Assembly (NCBI GenBank): GCA_001803045.1
Contig: MHAR01000093.1
Location: 1 to 54,001, forward strand
Origin: Ignavibacteria bacterium RIFOXYB12_FULL_35_14
GTDB lineage: Bacteria; Bacteroidota; Ignavibacteria; Ignavibacteriales; Ignavibacteriaceae
Length of the DNA: 54,001 bases
Direction of reading: 5' to 3'
The translations under genes and the position numbers were made by a program. The notes below the pieces were generated by a model. That model saw only the letters and a program-made list of their open reading frames with translations, searched no databases and was not told the origin of the DNA. Positions 1-8,636 of the stretch are shown here, in pieces (position 1 is the first letter of the stretch; each line of letters starts with the position of its first letter).

Positions 1-331
1 ATTTTATAATTGTGGATGGATTGAATGGATTAGGGTAATTCTGTTCAAGCTTAAATTCTATTGGCAGTATATCGTCGTTCGTAACATTTACCATTACATT
101 CTGATAGTACAGTTGCCAAAAACCAGCATGTGCCTGGTGAATAGTATTATCGCACTTACCGATAAATGTTTGCCCCAAGCTTCCATTAAGTATATAAGCG
201 GAGCTTGTTTGCTGTACACCTCCACTGCTAAGAATACTGAATGGTATTTGGTTTTGTGAAAATACTTGAAGATGAAATAATAGTAGAATAGAGGAAATTG
301 AAAGTAGAAATGTGCTTTTAAGATTAATCAT
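1..331 (-). CDS. T9SS cargo protein, 3' end cut by window edge
   Basis: The reading frame opens at an ATG at 331 and runs off the left edge, so about 110 residues are visible and the C-terminus is missing. A strong Shine-Dalgarno (reverse complement of ctcctcc at 334-340) sits just upstream. The protein starts with a signal peptide (MINLKSTFLLSISSILLLFH, probable cleavage after VFSQ), followed by a short module with SSGGVQQTSSAYILNGSLGQ and AHAGFW, a pattern I associate with Ignavibacteria surface proteins. It ends in the window with EQNYPNPFNPST, the hallmark start of the Por-type sorting domain recognised by type IX secretion. It is therefore likely exported and placed on the surface or released. 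No enzymatic domain is visible; the body is very short, so it may be a small structural protein. Confidence 0.8.
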   Translation of the reverse strand, partial: MINLKSTFLLSISSILLLFHLQVFSQNQIPFSILSSGGVQQTSSAYILNGSLGQTFIGKCDNTIHQAHAGFWQLYYQNVMVNVTNDDILPIEFKLEQNYPNPFNPSTIIK

Positions 332-641
332 AACTCCTCCTTTGAATTAGAAATATTTATTTATAACATTTCCGCTTCGGGAGAGTATTCCGGTGTGTTA
401 ACTCTGCGGGGTTTATTCAGCATCAAACTCTGTAATTCTTCCTCCCTCGGAGTAGAACTATTTTGTGCGTTGAAAATTGCTAATAATTGTATTGAAAGTC
501 AAAAATTATTATGATACGAAATGAGCTCGTGGTTTGAGATAAATGAAACAATATCGATCAGTTTTCTTGGAGCATTGCATAAATAATAACTGATTAGGCG
601 AAAGGCATGTTGAGTGAATATTCTATGGGGAAATATTTTGG
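332..641. other. Intergenic stretch with a possible small-gene remnant
   Basis: No complete gene is supported. On the minus strand the frame from 498 to 361 is open for about 45 codons and ends with a protein-like string (NSSTPREEELQSLM followed by LNKPRRVNTPEYSPEAEML), but it has no good start codon and begins directly after a stop at 499-501. It could be the tail of a decayed small gene or chance. The rest shows nothing recognisable. Confidence 0.3.
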
Positions 642-2090
642 TTAGCGACTCATTTTTTTCCAAAGAAAATATATCGGTATGCCCATTAACACTATAATTA
701 AACCAGGCCAGGTATAAAGCGGTTTGTAAATTAAAAGAATCAGTGAGATACTTACTGCTAAGATGATATAAATAATTGGAAGGATAGGAAATCCGAAAGC
801 TTTGTAGGGCCGCTCTACTTCGGGTCTTTTTGTTCGTAAAATAAAGATACCGGTAATCGTTAGAACATAGAAAATAAGTACAGCAAAAATTACGTAATCC
901 AGTAACTCCCCATAAGTTCCCGAAAGACAAAGAAGACTCGCCCAAATTCCTTGAAAAATTAAGGCTGCAGCAGGAACAGAGTTCTTGTTCAATCTTCCCG
1001 CTGCTTTAAAGAACAAATTATCCTTCGCCATTGCGTAATAGACTCTTGCCCCGGATAGTATTAAACCATTATTGCACCCAAATGTAGAAATCATTATAAA
1101 CGATGCCATAAGAACAGCAGCAGCACTTCCAAAAATGTAATTGGCGAATGCAGTGCCAACTCTGTCTTCGACGGCAAACTGAATTCCTAATTCAAATACA
1201 CTTTTACCATCAGGTGAACCATTTAAAGGAAGTACAACAAGATATGAGAGGTTAGTTAGGACATATAAAAACGTCACAATCACAGTTCCATAAAATAAAC
1301 TTAAAGGTAAATTTCTCCTGGGATTTTTAACTTCTGCTGCAGTGAACGTTACATTATTCCATGCATCGCTTGAAAATAAAGAACCCACCATTGCCGCACC
1401 AATCGCAGATACAAGTGTAAATCCGGATAAAGATTCTATGATAGAAATTTTACCATCCACTATCTGCAGCCATTGACCGTTCCATAAATTCGAAAAATTC
1501 AATGCAATCGCTTCTGCATTTGCTCCAACAATAAAACCGAGAAGAATGATTCCGATTAGAACGATGGTTTTAGAAAAAGTGAAAATATCTTGAACAAACT
1601 TTCCTTCTCTAATGCCAAGCATATTAATTAAAGTAAGAACCACAATCGATAATATGGCTAGAATATGAGCAGAGGAAATCTTTAACCCTAAAAATGAAAT
1701 CAAAATATTTTTCTCAGAGAAGAAAGGAATTATTACAGAAGTAAATTTAGAAAATGCAACAGCTACAGCAGCTATTGTTCCCGTTTGAATTACTGCAAAT
1801 AACGTCCAACCATAAAGAAAAGCAATCAAAGGATTATATGCCTCGCGAAGAAAAACGTACTGACCGCCTGCTTTAGGAAACATTGCGGCTAATTCGCCAT
1901 AGCTTAAAGCGCCTATTAAAGTCATTATTCCGGTAATTACCCAAACAGCTATCAGCAAACCGCTTGAGCCGACAGTTCTTGATATATCGGCACTAACTAT
2001 AAAAATTCCCGATCCAATCATTGATCCTACAACGATCATTGTCGAATCAAAAAGACCAAGCTCCTTCTTAAAACTTTGATTTGATGTCAT
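642..2090 (-). CDS. APC-superfamily amino acid permease
   Basis: A 482-residue integral membrane protein with about 12 hydrophobic segments, the usual length for the APC (amino acid-polyamine-organocation) superfamily. The TM1 glycine motif GSMIGSGIF lies at about residues 22-30, where family members bind the substrate amino group and carboxylate. It is followed by YGELAAMFPKAGGQYVFLRE, the conserved TM2-TM3 region of LAT-like permeases. It is expected to import or exchange amino acids across the inner membrane; the substrate cannot be read from sequence. It stands alone, divergent from the gene at 2293 with about 200 bp between, and has no visible Shine-Dalgarno. A longer minus-strand frame at 499-945 in another phase is a shadow. 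The family call is firm, the substrate is open. Confidence 0.9.
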   Translation of the reverse strand: MTSNQSFKKELGLFDSTMIVVGSMIGSGIFIVSADISRTVGSSGLLIAVWVITGIMTLIGALSYGELAAMFPKAGGQYVFLREAYNPLIAFLYGWTLFAVIQTGTIAAVAVAFSKFTSVIIPFFSEKNILISFLGLKISSAHILAILSIVVLTLINMLGIREGKFVQDIFTFSKTIVLIGIILLGFIVGANAEAIALNFSNLWNGQWLQIVDGKISIIESLSGFTLVSAIGAAMVGSLFSSDAWNNVTFTAAEVKNPRRNLPLSLFYGTVIVTFLYVLTNLSYLVVLPLNGSPDGKSVFELGIQFAVEDRVGTAFANYIFGSAAAVLMASFIMISTFGCNNGLILSGARVYYAMAKDNLFFKAAGRLNKNSVPAAALIFQGIWASLLCLSGTYGELLDYVIFAVLIFYVLTITGIFILRTKRPEVERPYKAFGFPILPIIYIILAVSISLILLIYKPLYTWPGLIIVLMGIPIYFLWKKMSR

Positions 2091-2292
2091 AGTTTAAATT
2101 TTCATAGCTGTTAGAGACTATTCCTTGACAATGTCTTTCTATTATGGTGTTGAGCCTGTTACAGAACTTGATTTAGTCACTCTGTGAAAATATAGAAATA
2201 TTTGACAATTTTATGACAACTCTCAACCGCTGATTATATAAATTCCACATGGAAAATTCACGTATTATACATGCAAGTTCTATAAATATTTA

Positions 2293-4362
2293 ATGTTGAT
2301 AAATCAAACGAATAGAATCATTAAGATCATACTTGCAACACTTTTCATAACGATTATTCTATACCCGCAAAGTAGAACGGTAAAAATTCTCACTATCAAC
2401 GTTTGGTCAGGACTAGATTACCGCGGCACGTTCAGCTTTGGTGAATATGAAAATGATGAAACACGGGATAAGCGATTTGATGTTTTAGTCAAACAGATCA
2501 AGCAATACGATCCTGATATTATCTTTACACAGGAATCAAATCCTGTAAATAAATTCGCCTCTAAATTAGCTGATGAATTGGACTACGATGAAATTCATCA
2601 AGTCTGCAATGCTGGAATAAAATTTGGACCGGTTGGTATACCAACGAATTTTAAAGAAGGGCTGGTTATTCTGGCAAGAAAAAATTTACAGTTAGAAGAA
2701 CATAATGTAGAAAAGCTTACCGGGTCTATTGGAATTTATGGCGACTTGCTCACTATCCATTTTGATGAATCACATTTTTACTTAGCAGGTAAAATAAAAG
2801 TAAATGACATTCCGATCTATCTTATCAATGCTCATTTAGGTGCTGAACCACCTTACGATTCAGTTGGAGTTCAGAAAAGGAAGAATGAAGTCGAATCAAT
2901 TTTGAATTACATAACCGAACTGAATCAACATCCAGTAATTTTAGGCGGAGATTTCAATGCTGCGCCTGAATCTGAAGAAATTAAAAATATTAGCAGGAGC
3001 GAACTTCTATTCGACACTTACTCTAAAAACTATTCTAAAAAAACGTTTACCTGGGATCCGCTTCAGAATTCAAATATTATTTTTTCTGCAAACCATTTTG
3101 ATGCTTGCGGTGAAAAACTAAGTGATGAGGAAATTAAATCGGCAGATTATGACAATACTCCAAGAAGAATTGATTACATCTTTGTCAACCATAAGTTTTC
3201 AGCTGATGATGTGCTGTACACCGATATCGTGCTTAATTCTCCGTTTGACAGTATTTATGCATCCGATCATTTCGGTTTATTGACAAACATCAGCTTGGAT
3301 AACACCATTCAAAATTCTCCCAAAGATTATTCAACCTTAACTGATCTTGATGAAACAACGTTAGAACCTCTGCCGATAATTTCTTATGATACCGATGTGG
3401 GACTCGGTTACGGAGCAAAAGCTTTTTTCTTAAATCACCTGGGACTAAATGAATCTTTTGATCTTGTCCTTTTCAACAGTACCAAGGGAGAAAGATGGTA
3501 TCGTTTTGTATTTTCAATTCCCGATTTTGAACTGAGGCAAGGTAAAATTTATCCTTTTTCTCTAGATATTTTGGTTGACTATGACAAGTGGATTAAGAAT
3601 AGTTACTTCGGTATTGGAAACGATTCTAAGTTTGAAGATCGAGAGTATTACACCCGCGAGCCAATTGAGCTAAGCTTAACTGCAAGCCGGGGATTTACTC
3701 AAACGCTTGTCGGACAGTTGGGAGTAGAATTTAAATCAACCCGTAATTTTAACTTTGAAGAATCTGATGAACCGAAAAGTTTGATCAACCTGCCCCATGA
3801 ATTGAATCCGAAAAACGCTAAATATTTATCATTCTTTGTGAATATGCGGTACGATACGAGAAACAGCTTTATCAATCCTTCTCACGGAATTGTCGTGCAA
3901 GCTGAAGGTGAATTATCGCCAAATTTTTCTTTCACGAATGTATCTTTTAACCGTTTGGGATTAATGCTTCAGAGTTATTCAAAATTATTTTACCCTACAA
4001 CAATTTTAGCGCTTCGATTTAATTTTCAAAATGCTTACGGAGATAAAATTCCTATTCAGAATTTATTATCGCTTGGAGGAAATCAAACTCTGAGAGGTTA
4101 TCCTCAGGATAGATTTTTAGATAAAATAGCCGCAGCCGCAAATGCCGAACTTCGATTCCCAATTTATTGGAGATTTGGAGGAGTAGCAGGAATTGATCTC
4201 GGAAGAGTGTGGAATAAAAATTCGGAAATTGGATTTACCGGCTGGCACATGAATCCGAATTTCGGTTTGAGATTTTATTTTGAAACTTTCATTGTCCGCT
4301 TAGATGTCGGCATGAGCAGCGAAACGACAGGATTCTACTTCAACTTTGGGCATATTTTCTAG
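2293..4362 (+). CDS. Secreted EEP-domain protein fused to an Omp85-like outer-membrane barrel
   Basis: A 689-residue two-part protein. After a signal peptide (residues 1-28, ending LYPQS) comes an endonuclease/exonuclease/phosphatase (EEP) domain at about 30-335, with the metal and catalytic motifs TQESN (about 78), NAHLG (about 178), GGDFNAAP (about 218), DYIFVN (about 296) and ASDHFGL (about 323). This family cleaves phosphodiesters in nucleic acids, sphingomyelin or inositol phosphates. From about 365 to the end (GLGYGAKAFF onward) the sequence is a beta-barrel of the BamA/TamA (Omp85) type, with LSLGGNQTLRGYPQDRF near 595-610 carrying the family LRGY lid-loop motif, and a final aromatic strand ending FNFGHIF. 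There is no room for POTRA domains. The layout resembles patatin-Omp85 (type Vd) proteins with an EEP enzyme in place of patatin. Substrate and topology are inference. Confidence 0.85.
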   Translation: MLINQTNRIIKIILATLFITIILYPQSRTVKILTINVWSGLDYRGTFSFGEYENDETRDKRFDVLVKQIKQYDPDIIFTQESNPVNKFASKLADELDYDEIHQVCNAGIKFGPVGIPTNFKEGLVILARKNLQLEEHNVEKLTGSIGIYGDLLTIHFDESHFYLAGKIKVNDIPIYLINAHLGAEPPYDSVGVQKRKNEVESILNYITELNQHPVILGGDFNAAPESEEIKNISRSELLFDTYSKNYSKKTFTWDPLQNSNIIFSANHFDACGEKLSDEEIKSADYDNTPRRIDYIFVNHKFSADDVLYTDIVLNSPFDSIYASDHFGLLTNISLDNTIQNSPKDYSTLTDLDETTLEPLPIISYDTDVGLGYGAKAFFLNHLGLNESFDLVLFNSTKGERWYRFVFSIPDFELRQGKIYPFSLDILVDYDKWIKNSYFGIGNDSKFEDREYYTREPIELSLTASRGFTQTLVGQLGVEFKSTRNFNFEESDEPKSLINLPHELNPKNAKYLSFFVNMRYDTRNSFINPSHGIVVQAEGELSPNFSFTNVSFNRLGLMLQSYSKLFYPTTILALRFNFQNAYGDKIPIQNLLSLGGNQTLRGYPQDRFLDKIAAAANAELRFPIYWRFGGVAGIDLGRVWNKNSEIGFTGWHMNPNFGLRFYFETFIVRLDVGMSSETTGFYFNFGHIF

Positions 4363-4408
4363 ATGAGTTTAAATGCATGTCACAGCTTGCCTCGAATTAG
4401 CAGAAGAT

Positions 4409-4462
4409 GATTCCTTGACATCATCTTTTTGTCATGGTGCGACCGCCGTAAAGTGGGACAGG
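4409..4462 (+). repeat. Dispersed repeat family D, copy 1
   Basis: Shares GATTCCTTGA, TGTCATGGTGCGA and GTGGGACAGG with the copy at 4678-4735. Contains a TTGACA...TGTCA mini inverted repeat. Diverged relatives are visible at about 2118, 5251 and 33249. This looks like an intergenic dispersed repeat. Confidence 0.7.
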
Positions 4463-4491
4463 GAATGTCAGCCTTTGAAAGATATAATATT

Positions 4492-4654
4492 GAACTCCTA
4501 CGGAGTTCTGTTTTGTTAGGGTGATGTTCTTTTTACAAACATTTAACTCCTGACGGAGTAAATAGATAGTGATTAAAAGTTTTAATTAGTCCCATCGGGA
4601 CTAAATATTTGTAGAAATATAAAAGAAAAGAATACCGCACTCCGTTAGGAGTGC
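4492..4654. repeat. Cluster of four short palindromes
   Basis: Four hairpins follow one another: GAACTCC/GGAGTTC (4492-4508), ACTCC/GGAGT (4546-4559), TTAGTCCC/GGGACTAA (4586-4604) and GCACTCC/GGAGTGC (4637-4654, extendable to AATAC...GTATT). Three share a CTCC...GGAG core. Arrays like this are typical of REP-like elements mobilised by IS200-type transposases in this phylum; that link is inference here because no transposase gene is adjacent. Confidence 0.6.
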
Positions 4655-4677
4655 AGTATTTCATGGCTATTAACGAC

Positions 4678-4735
4678 GATTCCTTGATAACATCAAATTC
4701 TCTGTCATGGTGCGATTACCGTAACGTGGGACAGG
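4678..4735 (+). repeat. Dispersed repeat family D, copy 2
   Basis: Second direct copy of the 4409-4462 repeat, sharing GATTCCTTGA, TGTCATGGTGCGA and GTGGGACAGG. With copy 1 it brackets the palindrome cluster in a block of about 327 bp. Confidence 0.7.
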
Positions 4736-4762
4736 CAAGCAAGAAAAGATGAGATTCACCTC

Positions 4763-5206
4763 TCACCGTTGCGATAACGTAAGGTGAGTCTCATCTGTAT
4801 AACGAAGACCGTAGAACCCTTTACCAAAAGCTATGATCTCAGGGAATTTACTTTCGGTAACGAAGACCCAGGCATTCTGAACATGTAAAAAGAACCAACC
4901 CGGGTTGTCATAATCTCGGTTCGAAAATCCTTTTCCATCAGAACGTTTGGCAGCCCAGACGCGAACTTCTACAAACCACAGCTCTTCAAAGATTTCTCGT
5001 CCAGCCTGTACAATCTCTACCTTATTTACAACCGAGTAGTATAGCGCAATTAACTCTTGTGCGCCCTTTTCTGGTGTTACATAAACCTCTTGACCTCTAA
5101 GGGCTTGCAATTGTTTCGTGGAGTATACCCAAGTTGCGATAAAAAAAGCGCCCACTACAAAGATTATAGCAGCAAAGATTACCAAGAATTTTCTTCTCTT
5201 ACTCAT
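4763..5206 (-). CDS. Hypothetical single-pass membrane protein
   Basis: About 147 residues from the ATG at 5206 (MSKRRKFLV). An upstream GTG at 5239 would add 11 residues, but neither start has a good Shine-Dalgarno. The N-terminus is a positively charged stretch followed by one hydrophobic helix (about residues 6-28, FLVIFAAIIFVVGAFF), so the rest (about 115 residues) is probably periplasmic or extracytoplasmic. That part has many aromatic residues (LWFVEVRVWAAKR, PGWFFLHVQNAWVFV) and looks like a compact beta-rich fold. I do not recognise the family. It is isolated between repeat-rich spacers, and both its style and surroundings would fit an acquired gene, but this is weak. Confidence 0.55.
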   Translation of the reverse strand: MSKRRKFLVIFAAIIFVVGAFFIATWVYSTKQLQALRGQEVYVTPEKGAQELIALYYSVVNKVEIVQAGREIFEELWFVEVRVWAAKRSDGKGFSNRDYDNPGWFFLHVQNAWVFVTESKFPEIIAFGKGFYGLRYTDETHLTLSQR

Positions 5207-5343
5207 TGATAATTCATATAGTAAAAGCTTACCTCGCACTGCGGGTGGAAGATTCCTTGAAATTATAAAACTTAATTGCTTTTAATGTTTAGTGTGACTA
5301 TGACAGCCTTAAACAGGTTAATTAAGTATTAAAAATAATAGAA

Positions 5344-6621
5344 CTATGTGCTGCGAGCATTAGTAAGCAAAATATTGGATAGTGATTTCAAAAAGTATTG
5401 CAAATCTGTAACTATTGGATTTTTTTCATATTTAGATAAATATTCTTCTTCAGATTTATATATTTCCTCAATTGATCTTGGTAAGCTGAAATAATAAGGC
5501 GATATAAAACCAGGTTTAAATTTCGATCTCTTAAATCTAAGATCAATGGGGTATAAATTTAGATAATGCGCGCTCAATGGACGAACACCAACGATTTTGA
5601 TATCCCCTTTTAAGAGATTTATAAACATTGGCAATTCATCTAACCATAATCTTCTAATTATTTTACCTAAAGCGCTAATTCTAAAATCATCAGTAATAAA
5701 GCCATCACTATTTAACTTATGTGTCTGATAAATAAAATCATTTAAATATTCGGCATAGGGGTAAAGCGTTCTAAATTTATATATATAAATTTCTTTTCCT
5801 CCTTTGCCAATTCTCTTTATTTTATAAATTGGACCATATTTAGGACCTTCAGAATAACTTATTTTTCTTTTGAGCACTGCAATGACAACGCTTTGATGAT
5901 CATTATCTACATTTTCTAATATTTCAAAACCATTATAAACAAGTCTACCGAGTATTTCAGCTCTTGAATAATGATAACTTTTAACAATTATCTTTTTATG
6001 AATAACTTTAGAAAAGAAATTAAAAAATTTAGTTACTTGTCGCTGAATAAAATTTTTAGTCTCAACTAAATATTTTTTTCTTTGCTGCACAGTTTGATAA
6101 TACAAAATTACTTTCCCATCTTTTGATAGATAATTGTTAATACTGTATAAAAATAGATTCAGATTGGGAATACAATTCAGCATCAGCTTACATTCTAGTT
6201 TATCCTTAGTTTCGGATACTTTTATGAAAATATTTTCAGCAATTGTTATAAAACTAAAATTTCGTCTTAATTCTGAGTCAGGTATTTCAATTATATCAAA
6301 ATAATTAAGAACATTTTTCATCAATAGTCTGCTAGTAAAAAAGGAATCTTTTATATTTTGTTTTGGTTGTATACCTAAAATTTCTAAAAATTTATTTGCT
6401 TTCTCCGATAAATAATACCCACCTTCTTTTTTTAAGATATAGCCATTGTTTAACAAGAAAAGTAAATTTTCATTTTGGCTATATAAGTCATTCACTAATG
6501 TTCCCAACTCATTTATTTTGAATAAAATCTCTAAAGCTTTATCATTCTGAAATAATGATACTTCTGTTTCGTAGTTTCGATCAAGAATTTCTTCATAAGC
6601 CTTTGGCAGTTGAAAGTCCAT
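5344..6621 (-). CDS. Sugar transferase (initiating phosphoglycosyltransferase type) with methyltransferase-like N-terminal half
   Basis: 425 residues. The C-terminal part (about 245-425) is a bacterial sugar transferase domain: GKEIYIYKFRTLYPYAEYL, then RRLWLDELPMFINLLKGD with the conserved Asp-Glu pair, and VGVRPLSAHY. This family moves a sugar phosphate from a nucleotide sugar to undecaprenyl phosphate to start O-antigen or exopolysaccharide units. The N-terminal half has no membrane-anchor helix; its middle (YLSKDGKVILYYQTV, then YSRAEILGRLVYNGFEI) resembles the distal half of SAM-dependent methyltransferases, but the SAM-binding glycine loop is not evident. Similar fused proteins occur in Bacteroidota. 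The start has an AAAGGA Shine-Dalgarno. It lies 16 bp downstream of the gene at 6638-7183 and is probably co-transcribed with it. Confidence 0.8.
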   Translation of the reverse strand: MDFQLPKAYEEILDRNYETEVSLFQNDKALEILFKINELGTLVNDLYSQNENLLFLLNNGYILKKEGGYYLSEKANKFLEILGIQPKQNIKDSFFTSRLLMKNVLNYFDIIEIPDSELRRNFSFITIAENIFIKVSETKDKLECKLMLNCIPNLNLFLYSINNYLSKDGKVILYYQTVQQRKKYLVETKNFIQRQVTKFFNFFSKVIHKKIIVKSYHYSRAEILGRLVYNGFEILENVDNDHQSVVIAVLKRKISYSEGPKYGPIYKIKRIGKGGKEIYIYKFRTLYPYAEYLNDFIYQTHKLNSDGFITDDFRISALGKIIRRLWLDELPMFINLLKGDIKIVGVRPLSAHYLNLYPIDLRFKRSKFKPGFISPYYFSLPRSIEEIYKSEEEYLSKYEKNPIVTDLQYFLKSLSNILLTNARST

Positions 6622-6637
6622 AAGATTATCCTTTTTA

Positions 6638-7183
6638 CTAACTTAATAGTTCCAATTCAAGTTTTCTCAGATATTCAGCAAATTGTAATTTATCAATGAA
6701 TTCTTTAATAATTGTAATGATTATCTGTTCATTGTAAGTACCTATTCTCTGTACCTGATTTTTTACACTGTTCCAGTTTTCTTGGGAGAGACTTGTTTGT
6801 AATACATCCCATAACTCATCCTCTACAAAAATCAAAGATTTTCGTGCAAATTTGTCGTACTTTAAAATCCTATCAAATTCAGTTTGGGTTCCTCTAGATC
6901 TGTATAGAACAATAATTATTTGAGCTGCATCTGCGTGAAAGAATTCGTCGATTATTGGGTCAGGAGCAGATTTGTCCAAACCTTCATTTAAAAGTTCTTC
7001 GCTAAATTTTGCACTATGCCCGAGCCCATTTAAATAATCTTTAATTTTTATTCTTATTAGATATAATTCTTTATCTTGTAAAGAAGGTCCCCATATGAGT
7101 ATATCAAATCTAATTTTTCGTGCGTTCGATCTATGTCTATCAATAATTTCCCAACTCAAGATAGTAATCCAATAATCAAACAA
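6638..7183 (-). CDS. Hypothetical Rossmann-like protein (SLOG/TIR/deoxyribosyltransferase-like)
   Basis: About 181 residues from a TTG at 7183; no ATG is available near the N-terminus, so the start is uncertain and could be some residues later. The core shows an opening beta strand with a glycine (RFDILIWGPS, about 25-34), a central ADAAQIIIVLYRSRGTQTEF (about 83-102) and a later LIFVEDELWD. A strand ending in a small-residue loop, followed by an acidic residue in a GTxxEF setting, is the pattern of SLOG, TIR and nucleoside 2-deoxyribosyltransferase-like domains that bind or cleave nucleotides. I cannot decide among them and claim no activity. It sits directly upstream of the sugar transferase, so a role linked to nucleotide sugars or a signalling role are both open. 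Confidence 0.5.
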   Translation of the reverse strand: MFDYWITILSWEIIDRHRSNARKIRFDILIWGPSLQDKELYLIRIKIKDYLNGLGHSAKFSEELLNEGLDKSAPDPIIDEFFHADAAQIIIVLYRSRGTQTEFDRILKYDKFARKSLIFVEDELWDVLQTSLSQENWNSVKNQVQRIGTYNEQIIITIIKEFIDKLQFAEYLRKLELELLS

Positions 7184-7314
7184 TCAAAATTTTTCAATTC
7201 AAAATGGTTCATAATATAAAATTGGTTTCCAATTGCTGAAATAAGAAATGAAATTAGTAATGTTATATTAATACTTAAAATTTACATCTTGCTGACTCAA
7301 AAATCAAAACAAGC

Positions 7315-8616
7315 TCAATACGGATAAAAAATGTAAAACAAGATTGAGAAGCAGAACAGAATCCACATTCCTAAAGTAACGGTTTTAATTCTTCCGGCAA
7401 TCAGCATCGTAAGCGGATAAATGGCAAAGCCAGCAGTCATCCCAATTCCAAGATTGTAAGTAAAACTCATCAAAGTAATGGTTACAAATACCGGTATTGC
7501 TTCTGCAAGGTCATCAAAATTAAAATTGGAAATTGGGGAAATCATCAGCACACCAACTATAATTAAAGCGGAGCCGTAAGCATAAGCCGGTACTATCGAA
7601 AGTAGAGGTGCAAAAAAGAGTGCTGTCAAAAATAAAAATGCGGTTACAACAGCAGTCAATCCGGATTTACCGCCCGCCTCAATTCCCGCGGCTGACTCTA
7701 TATACGCTCCAGCCGTGGTTGTTCCGCAGACTGCTCCAACAACTGTAGCAAGTGCATCGCACAGCATTGGTTTTTCAATTTCAGGCAAGTTACCGTTTTC
7801 ATCAAGCATCTTTGCTTTGTAGCCGAGTCCGAGTAACGTTCCCATTGTATCAACAAAATCCATCACAAACACGACAAGAATCACTGAAAAAAATCCCCAG
7901 CTAAGTGCGCCGGTAATATCCATTTTAAGAAAAATCGGACTGATATCAGGCGGCGGACTAATAAACTCTGACGGCATTGGAGTAACCTTCATCAATATTC
8001 CCAGCACAGTTATAATAATCATCCCGATTAAAATTGCGCCGTTAATTTTTCTAATCATTAAACCACCGATGAGAAGAAAGGAAAATATTCCTAGCAGAAC
8101 TGACGGCTCACGTAAATTTCCAACATGAACAGGCGCACCGGGAACACCGATAGCAATTATTCCGGTATCATTTAATCCAATGAAAGTTAGGAACAATCCG
8201 ATGCCGGCGGCAAATGCAATCTTCAAGCTTTCGGGAATAGCATTTGCAAGCCAGCTTCTAATTTTAAACAGAGTTAACAGCGTGAATAAAACTCCGCCGA
8301 TAAAAATTGCACCGAGCGCCGTCTGCCAGCTAAAGCCAAGCACTTTAACGACAGTGTAAGCGATGAAAGCATTTTCTCCCATGTAAGGTGCAATAGCAAA
8401 TGGACGTTTAGCGTAAACTCCCATTGCCAATGTTCCGAAAAATGCGCTGAGGATTGTTGCGACCATTGAAGCGCCGAATGGCATTCCGGCAGCTTCTAAA
8501 ATTTTGGGATTGACGATGATGATGTACGCCATCGTCATGAAAGTTGTAAAGCCGGCAATCACTTCCTGCTTTACCGTAGTTCCAAGCTCATCTAACTGAA
8601 AGTAATTTTTTAGCAT
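7315..8616 (-). CDS. NCS2/AzgA-family purine (hypoxanthine/guanine) permease
   Basis: About 433 residues with 12-14 membrane segments. The opening MLKNYFQLDELGTTVKQEV and the motif ESAAGIEAGGKSGLTAVVTA (about residues 287-306) are diagnostic of the AzgA/PbuG branch of the nucleobase:cation symporters, which import hypoxanthine, guanine or adenine with protons. I chose the ATG at 8616 over the one at 8622 because AGGA lies five bases upstream of it. The promoter side is occupied by dispersed repeats (8637-8820). I looked there for a purine riboswitch and saw none. It is transcribed alone; the neighbours are unrelated. Confidence 0.92.
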   Translation of the reverse strand: MLKNYFQLDELGTTVKQEVIAGFTTFMTMAYIIIVNPKILEAAGMPFGASMVATILSAFFGTLAMGVYAKRPFAIAPYMGENAFIAYTVVKVLGFSWQTALGAIFIGGVLFTLLTLFKIRSWLANAIPESLKIAFAAGIGLFLTFIGLNDTGIIAIGVPGAPVHVGNLREPSVLLGIFSFLLIGGLMIRKINGAILIGMIIITVLGILMKVTPMPSEFISPPPDISPIFLKMDITGALSWGFFSVILVVFVMDFVDTMGTLLGLGYKAKMLDENGNLPEIEKPMLCDALATVVGAVCGTTTAGAYIESAAGIEAGGKSGLTAVVTAFLFLTALFFAPLLSIVPAYAYGSALIIVGVLMISPISNFNFDDLAEAIPVFVTITLMSFTYNLGIGMTAGFAIYPLTMLIAGRIKTVTLGMWILFCFSILFYIFYPY

Positions 8617-8636
8617 AATCATCCTTTAATTTAAAC

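Larger units (their letters stand above)
4363..4762. other. Intergenic repeat block
   Basis: A gene-free stretch made mostly of repeats. Two related copies of a dispersed sequence starting GATTCCTTGA and ending GGGACAGG lie at 4409-4462 and 4678-4735 in direct orientation. Between them are four short palindromes, described separately. No open frame here looks coding. Confidence 0.7.

Noticed and set aside
499-945. 148-codon minus-strand frame
   Set aside because: Mostly out of phase inside the APC permease gene, with low-complexity, tyrosine- and serine-rich translation; it is a shadow.
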